From assembly GCA_036250195.1 (NCBI GenBank), contig JAVHZZ010000003.1:42257835-42321834 (forward strand): 64,000 bases of DNA, given 5' to 3'. This document shows positions 44,401-53,724 of the stretch, in pieces (the stretch's first letter is position 1; the number at the start of each line of letters is the position of its first letter). A program made the translations under genes and the position numbers. A model generated the notes under the pieces. It saw only the letters and a list, made by a program, of their open reading frames with translations, ran no database searches and was not told the origin of the DNA. This stretch comes from Mixophyes australis. Its lineage: Eukaryota > Chordata > Amphibia > Anura > Limnodynastidae.

Positions 44401-45076
44401 CTGTACGAATTAAAATCCCTTGTTGTAACAGCCTCTCAATAACAGGATATACCCCTAGTTCCACCTCCGGTTTTAATGGATACTGTGGGATTTTTGGAGC
44501 TATCCTACCACTTTTTAGATTGACCATGACAGGGGCTACGTTTGCCATCAGTCCAGTGTCCTGTCCATCTCTGGTCCATAGGGAACCTGGTATTTCCAGC
44601 AACATCCCCTTTACTTGAGATGGACTTTGTTCTATAACAGGAGAGTGTAACATTAACCTTGGAGGGGTGTCCAATATGTCCTGTACCTCATGTGCAACCT
44701 TCTCGGGTATATCTAGGAACACACCATCTGAAGTACAGTATATGACACATCCCATTTTACATAACAAGTCTCTCCCTAGCAAGTTAGTAGGAGCCGCTGC
44801 AGCCAAGAGAAACGAATGCTTAGTATGCAGAGGCCCGATAGTAACTTCGGCGGGTTTAGTTAGAGGATAATGTAACACTTTTCCCGTCACCCCCATAGCT
44901 GGAATAGTTTTGCTGGTCACCTGTAGATTGAAAGGAGAGGTTATCACAGATCGGGCCGCCCCTGTATCTACAAGAAAAGTTTGTTTCCTGCCAGCTATGT
45001 CAACTATCATTGTTGGTTCTTCACTCTGACTCTCAGTTAACCTCACTGGCTGTAGACTACAGGTATGACCTGACCC
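41402..45076 (-). CDS. pol: pol polyprotein (PR-RT-RNase H-IN)
   Basis: Open without a break from the codon after the gag TAG to 41402. Numbers are from the GTG at 45046. Protease has FLVDTGAARSV at 24-34. Reverse transcriptase shows GYRLVQDLRGIN and IQYVDDLLLCS (YVDD at 340-343, bases 44029-44018). RNase H shows TFYTDGSCHR and NIYTDSRYAF. Integrase has the HHCC zinc region (HLGKEG, then CLTC), the catalytic DYIQL, ESDRGTHFTGD and GKVERVNGTIK motifs and a GPY-type C-terminal domain (RWEGPYQVLL). The order and lack of dUTPase match class I retroviruses. There is no ATG at the start, so it is likely made as a Gag-Pol fusion by read-through. Confidence 0.95.
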   Translation of the reverse strand, partial: GSGHTCSLQPVRLTESQSEEPTMIVDIAGRKQTFLVDTGAARSVITSPFNLQVTSKTIPAMGVTGKVLHYPLTKPAEVTIGPLHTKHSFLLAAAAPTNLLGRDLLCKMGCVIYCTSDGVFLDIPEKVAHEVQDILDTPPRLMLHSPVIEQSPSQVKGMLLEIPGSLWTRDGQDTGLMANVAPVMVNLKSGRIAPKIPQYPLKPEVELGVYPVIERLLQQGILIRTASTANSPIFPVKKSGGRGYRLVQDLRGINKVVESQFPVVPNPAVILMQIPPSANHFTVIDLCSAFFSVPLHPDCQYLFAFSYRGVQYTWTRLPQGFIDSPSIFSQALHDCLQSFQPHNGSVLIQYVDDLLLCSDSFMSCLHDTKLLLLHLSQTGHKVAKDKLQPCQTKVKYLGHCLTKGLRHLTTDRIEAIQHMTLSQSQKQIRTFLGMCGYCRSWIPGFSILALPLQELVASSKPERVVHTEESEQAFFNLKDSLTRAPALGIPDYEKPFELFCTEADGCAAGVLTQKHGDASRPVAYYSAQLDNVARSLPTCLRSVAATALLVSKSEDVVLGHNSTIYTPHAVSALLNSAQTRHVSSARFTKWELALMAPSNITIKRCSTLNPATYLPYVSQETQRVGGEETLVDDELGKNTDTHDCMEHLNQTFTARPDIRDTPLENVDFTFYTDGSCHRQTETGELCTGYAVVDDQDVVEAEPLGPPHSAQVAELVALKRACELAEGKSANIYTDSRYAFGVVHDFGALWRLRNFTTAAGTPVAHSQHIKGLLTAIQLPRTVAVIKCKAHTFEEDPVSLGNNRADEAAKWAAGQPMTVSTETMMVFQTLDMQKLIEMQDLCSLQEKAVWKAKGCGQESSGLWRDGQGKPVAPRTYYPSLAEAAHGLTHLGKEGMCKLVRAYWCAPGFSSQAGKKAMSCLTCLRKNVGKTIPTEPSHIPPTDGPFQVIQIDYIQLPPCRNLKYVLVCIDVFSGWVEAYPAATNTAVFTAKKIVQDFVCRFGIPRIIESDRGTHFTGDVFQNMCKLMGISSRLHTPYRPQASGKVERVNGTIKNKLGKIMAETGLAWPEALPLVLHSIRTTPRPPLNLSPFEILFGRQPHLIVSPQDDLKCNNEVTVQYLIRMSRQLKQQQQKLKMLSPGMPETNCHDVEPGDYVMIRNFLRSGCLTDRWEGPYQVLLTSTTSLKVAERDTWVHSTHCRRVHNPEKVQDKTQTDDIELSLVSLFRET

Positions 45077-45079
45077 CTA
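45066..45079 (-). promoter_or_regulatory. gag-pol stop codon, likely read-through site
   Basis: Coding strand TAGGGGTCAGGTCA. Gag and Pol are in the same frame on either side of the TAG. A UAG followed by G-rich sequence is the read-through arrangement known from murine-type gammaretroviruses. A downstream pseudoknot would be expected but I did not model it. Confidence 0.75.
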
Positions 45080-46696
45080 GCGCTGACTATTGATTTCCCG
45101 CGCAGCATTTGCTGCCGTAATATGCGCGGGTAGATGTGAGTCTTCTAGTCTATGTGAATCCTTTCTTGGAGGATATCTATGTGACCCACCCCTATGTGTA
45201 TTGAGTCTTTCTTTATTACAATCTCTAGCGTAATGTCCTTCCTCGTTACAGTTGAAACACCTGATCACTTTAGGTTTCCTGTTATATGGGTTGTATGCTG
45301 GTGGTCGTGTATGCACCCCTTCTAGAGCCTGTATACTTACCGTCATTAACCTATCACTTTTCTCTTCCCTTTTTCTAAAAAGGTTCTTGTCATGCTCCAC
45401 AGCAGACTCCCTAAGGAAGTCTACCGTGACGCCTCTCCAATTAGGTAATGTGGTTTGTACTCTCGTCTTTAAATTTTCCCTAAGGCCATCCATCAGTACC
45501 CCTACAGCTACCTCTCTGTGATGTGGGTCCTCACTTATGTTGGATATCCCAGTAAATCGTGCGATCGCTGTTATAGCTCTAGCAAAGTAATCTGAGGCAG
45601 TTTCACTATCCTTTTGTTTAATGGTGAAAATCTTACTCCAATTTACTACTACTGGAAAACAGATGGCTAAGTGTTTGACAATTTGTTCTATATTCCGTTG
45701 GTTAATCTCATCAGTCAGGGTGTCATCTTCCTCCAACAAACAATCTCCAATAAATTTTTGTATGTTAGTATTGGGAGGAAGACACGCCCTCAACACTACC
45801 CGCCAATCCTTACTGGTTGGTTCGTGAGCATTTCCTAAGTCTTTAACAAATTTCTGACATTTAGCTAACTCTTTTCTAGGATCTGGGAATTCAGTCATAA
45901 TGGAACGTAATTCTGATCTAGTCCAGGGACAATGCATTGTAACATTTCTTAAAGGAACTACACCATCCTTATCCGGTTTCCCATTGGGAACTGATATTGT
46001 GCGGACCGGGAACACACCCTCTGGTACACTAACTTCAGGGGACGCTACAGGATTTACAGGCCCTAGATTTAGAACACTTTCACTCCTAGTGATCACGCTA
46101 CTCTCACCTATCTCAGCCATTTTCTCATACTTGCGCTGAGCCTCTAGTACATTAACAGCATGGGCAATGGCCGAAATCACAGTGGGTTCATCTTCGTTTT
46201 CAGATACACTTGATTGAAACTGATTTAAAACAGGGTACAACTTAGTAATTTTTCTATTTTCAGTTTTAACAACGGCTGTACTTACCCCTCCCGCCACATA
46301 AGGTGGCGGGGGCGCGCTTGCGCTGAGTTCGCCACGCTTCTCAATGGTTACATCCGCCTTGCGCGCGCTTTTCGCCACGCCTATTTCCGGTTTGCATTCG
46401 CTGCTCTGCCACGTGTTGCCTTCCATTTGCCACAATTTTAAACAATCATTATGTCTATTTCTCTTTTTCGTTGACTTGATCATCCATATTTTATCTTTTA
46501 CAGTATTCAGTACCTCTGCATTAAAACTCCCTATTGTTGGGAAAGGCCTATCACAAGCTTTGGTCATCCCGACCCACGTGTCACAATACACAGTTGCATA
46601 TGCACCATATTTCTTACACATGAGAAACCTCGCTGAACCAATAGGGCCTTCCTTAGGCAGTACACTGACCATCTCTAGCGTATGCTTAGCACCCAT
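45077..46696 (-). CDS. gag: gag polyprotein
   Basis: The ATG at 46696 begins MGAK, a myristoylation-type Gly at position 2, and gives about 539 residues. The open frame extends further upstream from 46801 without an ATG. PPPPY at about residues 129-133 is a late-domain motif for ESCRT recruitment. A capsid-like region follows (around WTRSELRSIMTEFPDP). The nucleocapsid has one CCHC knuckle, CFNCNEEGHYARDC, at about 480-493, followed by a basic tail. The frame ends in TAG at 45079-45077, followed directly by GGGTCAGG in the pol frame. Gag would assemble the virion shell at the plasma membrane. No disruption is seen. Confidence 0.92.
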   Translation of the reverse strand: MGAKHTLEMVSVLPKEGPIGSARFLMCKKYGAYATVYCDTWVGMTKACDRPFPTIGSFNAEVLNTVKDKIWMIKSTKKRNRHNDCLKLWQMEGNTWQSSECKPEIGVAKSARKADVTIEKRGELSASAPPPPYVAGGVSTAVVKTENRKITKLYPVLNQFQSSVSENEDEPTVISAIAHAVNVLEAQRKYEKMAEIGESSVITRSESVLNLGPVNPVASPEVSVPEGVFPVRTISVPNGKPDKDGVVPLRNVTMHCPWTRSELRSIMTEFPDPRKELAKCQKFVKDLGNAHEPTSKDWRVVLRACLPPNTNIQKFIGDCLLEEDDTLTDEINQRNIEQIVKHLAICFPVVVNWSKIFTIKQKDSETASDYFARAITAIARFTGISNISEDPHHREVAVGVLMDGLRENLKTRVQTTLPNWRGVTVDFLRESAVEHDKNLFRKREEKSDRLMTVSIQALEGVHTRPPAYNPYNRKPKVIRCFNCNEEGHYARDCNKERLNTHRGGSHRYPPRKDSHRLEDSHLPAHITAANAAREINSQR

Positions 46697-46723
46697 GTTG
46701 AACAATATACCTTCTACCCGGAA

Positions 46724-46797
46724 CACAGACACACCGCAATGCTCTGTTCCTTCCGGCCAAATGTGAAATACAGACACACCGCAATGCTCTGTTCTTT
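46724..46797. repeat. 46-bp spaced duplication upstream of gag
   Basis: ACAGACACACCGCAATGCTC followed by TGTTC occurs at 46724 and again at 46770. It sits just upstream of the gag ATG and gives the duplicated EHCGVSVF stretch in the non-ATG extension of the frame. Confidence 0.9.
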
Positions 46798-46801
46798 CCA
46801 C

Positions 46802-47670
46802 CTAATAATTTCAACTCTGTTGCTATACTCACCGCTAGAGATCTATAATCCTCGGTGAACGTATTTCCTTTAGCCGCGCTCACTCGCTTTTCCCTAATAC
46901 AGAAATATCACTGTGGGCCCCAAGGGCTATCAGCTCCTCGATACCCTGGCTAAACCACAAAATCTGCTGAGTTTATTATCGCTGGGAGCGCAAAGTCGAT
47001 ACAATCAACCTGCCTTTCCAGTATAATTCCTCCTAGCTGCTTCACCAATTCGCACTAACGGTGCGACCGGATCGCACTGCCTACCAATACTAATTATTAG
47101 CAAACCTTGCGATCTATTGGTAGCGCTTTGCGAAAACCCAGTTTTCGCATTCGGTATACCTGCCCTGTATACCGTCCTTCAGTTGGGCAATCCGTCTCGT
47201 CAGACAGCAACTGAGCACCTCAACAATAAAACAGTGTATCTACGTTACAACATCACACACTATACACCTTTTCTGCGCAGAAAATCAAAAGTTCCCAACA
47301 ATAGTAATAATGTCTCAGAGGCTTTCACAAGTAATTATACTATGCATGTATAATAACTATCAAAACGATTGTTTAACCACGTGGCAAGTTTACCGGAAGT
47401 TCGCGTACGCACAGCAGGAAGTACACATACGCTAAACAATGCAATACAGTTAAAACGCACAATGACAGAAAAAAGAAACAGTTTTCTCTTTTGTCCCTAG
47501 GTTCTAGTTAGCGTGCCCTAGATAATGCAAAACGGACATTCGGTTTCGCAACACAGAGTAAAATTCAGGTTTTGAACACCATGCGTTCTTACCCGTTTAT
47601 GACGCGTCTCCACCCTTTGTTGATGAACCGAAATCCGTTGGTCTTGCGTATCATCGGCAACGAAACCTCC
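46802..47670 (-). other. proviral 5' leader
   Basis: Between primer site and gag. No coding frame is supported. This region should contain the packaging signal and the splice donor for env; I cannot assign either by eye. Confidence 0.6.
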
Positions 47671-47688
47671 AAAGCTCACGAGCCCCCA
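47671..47688 (-). other. primer-binding site, tRNA-Pro-like
   Basis: Three bases after the 5' LTR the coding strand reads TGGGGGCTCGT, which matches the 3' end complement of tRNA-Pro for 11 bases. The following seven bases (GAGCTTT) do not match the usual tRNA-Pro site. The assignment is therefore to a tRNA-Pro-like primer, possibly a variant. Confidence 0.7.
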
Positions 47689-47691
47689 AAT

Positions 47692-48530
47692 TGTAATGTG
47701 CGTATTGTCGCTAACCAATAACGATTGTCGAACCTCGATCTGTGTTTCCAACGCACAAAGATTTATTCGCAATAAGTGGAAAAAATATGCTCAAGCGAAG
47801 TAATAGTAAATACAGCCGTTACTTATCGCAGGCGCTCTGGATCCAGTGCAGTCATTCAATCCTGAAGTCTGGGGACAAGAAGTCTGCACTCTGGATCACA
47901 AGCTGCTGCTTATATACACAATCAAATACAGTAATACAATGAAGATGGTATGGCTTGCATCTATTGGTCCGGGTCTCAGGAATGTCCAAGGGGTCGTCAA
48001 TCATTGGCTGGTTCATCCTAAGGAATCCAAAGGAGGGGTTCATCTCTGCAGGGGGTATGCTCTGCTCTTCCCGCCAGAATTCCTTAGTCTTAAGTAGTTC
48101 ATAATTCCCTATCATTCATAACTTGCGTATGCACTCTGCGATTCCCTCGCAGAGCGCACCAAACTGTAGGATATGTAACAAGGTTCATTATGATACCACT
48201 CATGATGTTATTCCTTTAACCCGTTCTGTGTATTTCACTAATATGCATGTAACTCTGATATAACATATAAATACTACTATATTTCGACATAACTGACTAT
48301 GTGTTGCAACTACCAATAATGTGTACTATTTTATAAGTATGCGTGTTTGTGTGAATGTATGGTAAAAGACCAATTACTGTTGCTGCCACGTGTAGTGGAT
48401 GCGTACGCCCTTTCACGCCGTAGCGTGCCCTTGTACGTCGATGCGTACCGTACGCATCTTTTCAGACAAAGACAACCAAGTTTGCTAGACTTTAATTGAA
48501 ATGACTTTATCCAATTTGCTGACTTCGACA
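47692..48530 (-). repeat. 5' LTR of provirus
   Basis: 839 bp, TGTCGAAG to CATTACA on the minus strand. TATATAAG at 47909-47916 and AATAAA at 47762-47767 mark promoter and polyadenylation signal; U3 is thus about 600 bp. Differs from the 3' LTR at only three positions. It is followed outside by AGCG (48531-48534), the target duplication. Confidence 0.96.
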
Positions 48531-48578
48531 AGCGCTGCACAATCAGTGGCGCTATATAAACAAATGGTGATGGTGATG
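48531..48578 (+). repeat. SINE 3' remainder after provirus
   Basis: AGCGCTGCACAATCAGTGGC, CTATATAAACAAATGG and a GAT-type tail complete the SINE that begins at 38398. The SINE TSD AAAGTGG follows. Confidence 0.92.
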
Positions 48579-48585
48579 AAAGTGG

Positions 48586-49900
48586 TAGTAGGTCGGAATT
48601 TTGATGGGAAGTACATATTTGCACAGTGCGGCTCTACAGACTTTGACAATCAATTATCCAATCATATTTCATTCTGTATGGACATTGTAATTGAGCAACT
48701 AGAAGTCTAACAATCCTACAACTGTCCTACATTGCACATGCCCTGAAAATGTCTTTCTTCTTTGCTTCAATGATAGCATGTTTGTAACAGCCGTTCTGAA
48801 TTTCAGACTTCAAGTATCCTTTTTCCGAAATACCTCCCTCCTGCCAACTAGAAAAGCTATGCAGGTTTTTCAGTTTGCAGTCACACATTATCTTTGCAGG
48901 TCCCAGAGCTTTGTGCAAGTGGTCCAGACACTTCTGATTGGATGAGCCACAGAGTGCTCATAAAAGTGTCTGGACAAACTGCAGAAACCATGTTCACGTT
49001 CTAAACTATCTTGGTGCAGTGACATGGAGAACAGAACTGGTTAGTAAGCAAGAGGTTTTAGGAAGCTGCCCCTGATTTGTCTCTAGATGGACAGTGAGTG
49101 ATTTAAGCAAATGTTTGGGTACTAATTTTTCCTTTAACTTGGTAAAACATTTTTATTAAACTGGTGATATTTGGTAAGATTCGACAAGTTTCCTCTTGTA
49201 CTCGGGAACAGAACACATATCCCTACTTGTCATTGCAAATCAGCGGGCACTGTGCAAGTTGTTGAAGCCTAATTATTTATACGGCAAAGGGAAGTTCCAC
49301 AACTCACAGTATAATAATTATTTGTGTTTACAGTTACGGGATCCTTAGCAATAAAAACCATCTCGGTCACATACTCCATTGTAATGTAACCGAATCTACA
49401 GGGCTGCTGCCTGTGCTTGATGAAATTTGGGCACTGCCCAATGTCACTGCTGCCTTATATGAAAGGCTTGACGTAAATTGTAACATTACACACATCATAA
49501 AATGTTATAGCCTTTTCATACTCTTCATTCTCTTTAGAAAGACTGCCGCCTTTCCTAAATAAGTAATAAAAACTACATTTTAACACTAGTCTTTTAAAGA
49601 GACATTAAACTAAAATAATACATGTATTTCTATAGAAAGCATATCGTGGCTTTTTTCCAGCACTGTATTCCCATTGTGGACATTTAAATGTGTTTCTCAA
49701 CTTAATTCTTCAACATATTTGTTGTGATGTCTTAATTAACGGTGCTATGTAGATTGCAATATTGTTGTCAGTGGTTATTTTTTGTATTTTTGTGCTGGAA
49801 TTTTTTTGTCATAGCTCATATCATCCAAATTGTCAAAGCTGAGATCTCTAAGAGATATAAACTGTATAAAACACACTCGGAGCCCAGATCTCTGTATTGC
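48586..49900. other. unassigned, no gene seen
   Basis: AT-rich sequence. No frame with family motifs and no repeat boundary seen. Confidence 0.5.
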
Positions 49901-49904
49901 ATAA

Positions 49905-50152
49905 GATATTATTATTATTATTGTTGTTTATTTATATAGTTCTAATCAAAATCATGCTGAAAAGAGGATATGTAGTCATTCACATCAGTCCCTACCCCAC
50001 TGGAGCTTACAATCTACATTCCCACACACACTCTGGTGCATTTTGTCAGAAGCAAATTAAGCTACCAGTATGTTTTTGGAGTGTGGGAGAAAACTAGTGC
50101 ACCCAGAGGAAACCCACTAAAACACAGGGAGAAAATACAAACTGCACACAGA
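49905..50152 (-). repeat. SINE copy, inverted
   Basis: In reverse orientation: ATT tail and TTTATATAG at the left, CTGGAGCTTACAATCTA, AGTATGTTTTTGGAGTGTGG and GAGAAAATACAAACTGCACA. Same SINE family as at 56831-57188 but more diverged. Its head is cut off where the next element starts. Confidence 0.8.
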
Positions 50153-50153
50153 C

Positions 50154-50402
50154 AAGGCCGCCATCAGGGGGGTACGGCCAGTACTGTTGTGAGGGGCCCT
50201 GGCAGACTAGGGGGCCCCAACAGACCTCTCTGTATGTCCGGGCTCCCTGGACTGTACGGCCCCTCAGTCTGACAGACCGTTCTGCCACTTCTTCTTCTTA
50301 CCTTCTTCTCTGCGATCCTGCAGCTCCGCCTCCCAGGCTCTGATAGGCGGCGCGGTGACATCATCACTGCACGCTGCGCTCCCAGTGTATCAGTGGCCGA
50401 TA
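50154..50402. mobile_element. left part of an outer hAT-like element
   Basis: Starts with AAGGCCGCCATCAGGGGGG, a CAGGGCCGCC-type hAT end by resemblance. It continues after the nested element at 53686 with ATCATGGAGGAGAAGGTAAG. No right terminus is found, so it is probably truncated by the C copy near 53950. Confidence 0.4.
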
Positions 50403-50854
50403 CCTGCAGCCAGAGCCGTAACTAGGGTGGTGCGGGCGGTGCCTTCACCCCGAGCGCAAGCCTGAGGGGGCGCAGCAGCCGCCCGCTACCTTCCCCTCTG
50501 TGGCACAAAGTAAAAAAAAAATATATAAAAAAAATAAAATAAAAAATTATTGAGGCCCCTCCCCCGCCCGCGACTCATGCGGGGGGGGGTGCCACGAGTC
50601 GGGGGAGGGGGGGTCGGTTGCCACGAGTCGGGGGAGGGGGGGTCGGGTGCCGTGAGTCGGGGGAGGGGCTAGTGTGGTGGCTGGTCAAACAATGATCACA
50701 CTGTCTGTCAGACAGTGTGTATAAAGTTATTTGTCAGGACCCGCCCCCTCCCCTTCCAGGATGCTGTGCTCCGCTCCACCCCCCCCTCTGAAAAGAAAGT
50801 GAGGAGCGGCCACTGCTGAGCAGAGAGAGTGAGTCCCCTGCATCTACTGCTGAC

Positions 50855-52306
50855 CAGAGCCGGATTTAGACCTCATAGGGCCCTAGGCAGGATACTGTTT
50901 TTGGGCCCCCTCCCTGAAACAATCCATAGCACTATATTTTTGCAGCCTACCATATACCCCTATAGTTACGTAGAAGTGAAAGCATGTGCCGCCGCATGCC
51001 TACCATATACCCTTATAGTTAAGTAGATATGAAAGCATGTGCCGCTGCATGCCTACCATATACCCCTATAGTTAAGTAGATATGAAAGCATGTGCCGCCG
51101 CGCAGCGGCGGCACGCCGCCAAAGGAGGTGAGGGCGTGGCTTGCATCTTTGAGGGCGTACCTAACATGTGAAAAGAGCAAGGCCACCCTGCTGCAGAAAA
51201 AGGCACCCCTAAATAATTACCAATCAGTCCCGTTTTTTTAAGTAGTTGGGTCAAAACAACATAATAAATATTGAAGTCAGGGCAGAAATACTTACTTAAG
51301 TTGTTTGCAAAAATAATACGCATAAATCCAAGTATGTGCTCTTGTCACTTTTGTCCCTCTATCATCACACTGTGCCCCTTCATTGTCACTTTTGCCCCTT
51401 CACAATATCACATGTGCCCTTTCACCATCACCTCTGTGCCCATCACCATCACCACCTCTGTGCCAATCACTATCACCACCACTGTGCCAATCACCATCAC
51501 CACCTCTGTGCCCATTATCACCTCTGTGCCAATCACCATCACCACTTCTGTGCCAATCACCATCACCACCTCTGTGCCTCTTCACCATCACCACCTCTGT
51601 GCCCTTCACCATCACCACCTCTGTGCCAATCACCATCACCACCTCTGTGCCCATTACCACCTCTGTGCCCTTCACCATCACCACTTCTGTGCCAATCACC
51701 ATCACCACCTCTGTGCCAATCACCATCACCACTTCTGTGCCAATCACCATCTCTGTGCCCTTCACCACCTCTGTGCCCATCACCACTTCTGTGCCCTTCA
51801 CCATCACCACTTCTGTGCCAATCACCATCACTACTTCTGTGCCAATCACCACCTCTGTGCCCTTCACCACCTCTGTGCCCATCACCACTTCTGTGCCCCT
51901 TCACCATCACCACTTCTGTCCCTTGTTTTACTTACCTTTCTATTGCGCGCTGCTCCTCCTCCGTCAGTCCAGATAAAAAAAAAAAAAAAAAGAAAAAAGA
52001 AAAAGAGTCATGTGATCGTTTGTCGGGTCCCGGCAGCCTCTCCTCCTCTCTCTATCACTGAGACACTGAGAGGAGGAGAGGCTGCCGGGACCCGATTCGC
52101 GGCACCCGACCCCCCCTCCCCCGACTCGCGGCACCCCCCCCCCCCGCATGAGTCGCGGGGGGGAGGGGTGCCGCGAGTCGGGGGAGGGGCTGAAATTTTT
52201 TTTTTCATTTTTTAAAAAATTGATCCTGTCCCCCCCAGCTGTGCCCCCCGAGAGCCGCTAGGCCCTAGGCAGGTGCCTAGGTTGCCTAGCGGTAAATCCG
52301 GCCCTG
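50855..52306. mobile_element. nested non-autonomous hAT with TSD CTGCTGAC
   Basis: Ends CAGAGCCGGATTTAGACC and, inverted, CAGGGCCGGATTTACC. The 8-bp CTGCTGAC flanks both ends exactly (50847-50854, 52307-52314). It contains three units with CATGTGCCGC and GCCTACCATATACCC (50940-51100), a CACCATCACC minisatellite (51426-51920), an A-rich tract and inverted CCCGGCAGCCTCTCCTCCTC / GAGGAGAGGCTGCCGGG arms near 52025-52095. It is younger than the element that surrounds it. Confidence 0.92.
51426..51920 (+). repeat. CACCATCACC minisatellite
   Basis: Roughly 21-24 bp units of CACCATCACCACCTCTGTGC plus CCAAT or CCTT. Unit lengths are often multiples of three, so long histidine-, proline- or valine-rich frames appear on both strands. 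These are artefacts. Confidence 0.95.
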
Positions 52307-52544
52307 CTGCTGACTGCTATGCTGACCATCCAGGAGGGAAGAAAAATAGGTAAGTAAATGTTATATTGTAATTAAAATATTTATTTAAAAAAAAATAGGA
52401 AATAGGGTGCTCCATCCAGGAGCAATAACTGAGTGAGTGTAGTGGGGAAGCAAAAGCTATGGGGGCAGGGGACATGAAAATGTATAATGATTATTTTTTG
52501 GTATTGTATTTTTTTGTATTTCGCATTTATGTATTCTCCCCTGT

Positions 52545-53245
52545 CCCTCTCATCTACCCCACCTGTGCCACCTTCTCCCCAGTCCCTCTCATCTACCCCC
52601 TTGTGCCACCTTCTCCCCAGTCCCTCTCATCTACCCCCTTGTGCCACCTTCTCCCCAGTCCCTCTCATCTACCCCCCTGTCCCACCTTCTCCACAGTCCC
52701 TCTCATCTACCCCCCTGTGCCACCTTCTTCCCAGTCCCTCTCATCTACCCCCCTGTCCCACCTTCTCCTCAGTCCCTCTAATCTACCTCCCTGTCCCACC
52801 TTCTCCACAGTCCCTCTGATCTACCCCCTTGTGCCACCTTCTCCCCAGTCCCTCTCATCTACCCCCTTGTGCCACCTTCTCCCCAGTCCCTCTCATCTAC
52901 CCCCCTGTCCCACCTTCTCCACAGTCCCTCTCATCTACCCCCCTGTGCCACCTTCTCCCCAGTCCCTCTCATCTACCCCCCTGTCCCACCTTCTCCACAG
53001 TCCCTCTGATCTACCCCCCTGTGCCACCTTCTCCCCAGTTCCTCTCATCTACTCCCCCCCCATGTGCCACCTTGTCCCCAGGCCCTCTCATCTACTACCC
53101 CCTCTGTGCCACCTTGTCCCCAGGCCCTCTCATCTACTACCCCCTCTGTGCCACCTTGTTCCCAGGCCCTCTCATCTACTACCCCCTCTGTGCCACCTTG
53201 TCCCCAGGCCCACCTTCTCCCCTGTCCCTCTCATCTACCCCCTTG
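52545..53245 (+). repeat. ~39-bp pyrimidine-rich minisatellite
   Basis: About 18 units of CCCTCTCATCTACCCCCCTG, then TGCCACCTTCTCCCCAGT, with regular C/T alternatives (GTGCCACC or GTCCCACC; CCCCAGT or CCACAGT). Later units change to CCCAGGCCCTCTCATCTACT. Long open frames through it are artefacts. It is confined to the hAT element at 50411-53677. Confidence 0.95.
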
Positions 53246-53724
53246 CACCATCTTCTCCCCTATTCCTCTTACTTGTCATCCTGCAGCCCACTTTCAGCAT
53301 TGGGTTTATATGTATTTAAAAATCCAAATTTATATAGTGTATGTCGTGTAAAGTACAGGAAATAGAAAATTTGTCATTTTCATATTCATAATCTATGATT
53401 TCTATTTTCCTCCACATAGTGTCTATTGCAAAAAATACAGGTGTAGCCAAGGGCTCTTATATTTCTTCCCTATAGTGAGAGAAATTTGTATAGGTTACAC
53501 CTGTATTTTTGAGGCTACCAACTACACAGCAATACAAAAGAATTCATTCAGTAAAGTGCTAGCCACACCCCCACATTAGATTGGCCAACCCCACTTGGCA
53601 AATGTCACTCCCACTTAGATGGGGGGCGCCGGTGCCCTGTCTCGCCCAGGGCACTAAAATGTCTAGTTACGGCACTGCCTGCAGCATCATGGAGGAGAAG
53701 GTAAGTTATTTAGGTATTCATTTT

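Larger units (their letters stand above)
38684..48530 (-). mobile_element. full-length gammaretrovirus-like endogenous provirus
   Basis: A 9847-bp provirus on the minus strand: 5' LTR (47692-48530), primer site, gag, pol, env, polypurine tract, 3' LTR (38684-39522). The 4-bp target duplication AGCG flanks it. Gag and pol share a frame with one TAG between them, there is one CCHC knuckle, the primer site is tRNA-Pro-like, SU has CWVC, and integrase ends with a GPY-type motif. These features place it with class I, gamma-related retroviruses. LTRs differ at three positions of 839, which implies a recent insertion. Env is broken by a frameshift. No accessory gene is seen. Confidence 0.95.
50411..53677. 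mobile_element. non-autonomous hAT element with TSD CCTGCAGC
   Basis: Ends CAGAGCCGTAACTAGG and, inverted, CAGTGCCGTAACTAG. The 8-bp CCTGCAGC flanks both ends (50403-50410, 53678-53685). A second hAT (50855-52306) is inserted within it. Its own interior contains GC-rich repeats with GTGCCACGAGTCGGGGGAGG-type units near 50560-50670 and a 39-bp minisatellite (52545-53245). No transposase frame. Confidence 0.9.

Noticed and set aside
51271..52215. Long histidine/proline-rich frames in several phases and strands
   Set aside because: Product of the CACCATCACC minisatellite with units near multiples of three; open on both strands at once.
52459..53365. Long Pro/Ser/Leu-rich frames
   Set aside because: Product of the 39-bp pyrimidine-rich minisatellite (39 = 13 codons), so all frames stay open.
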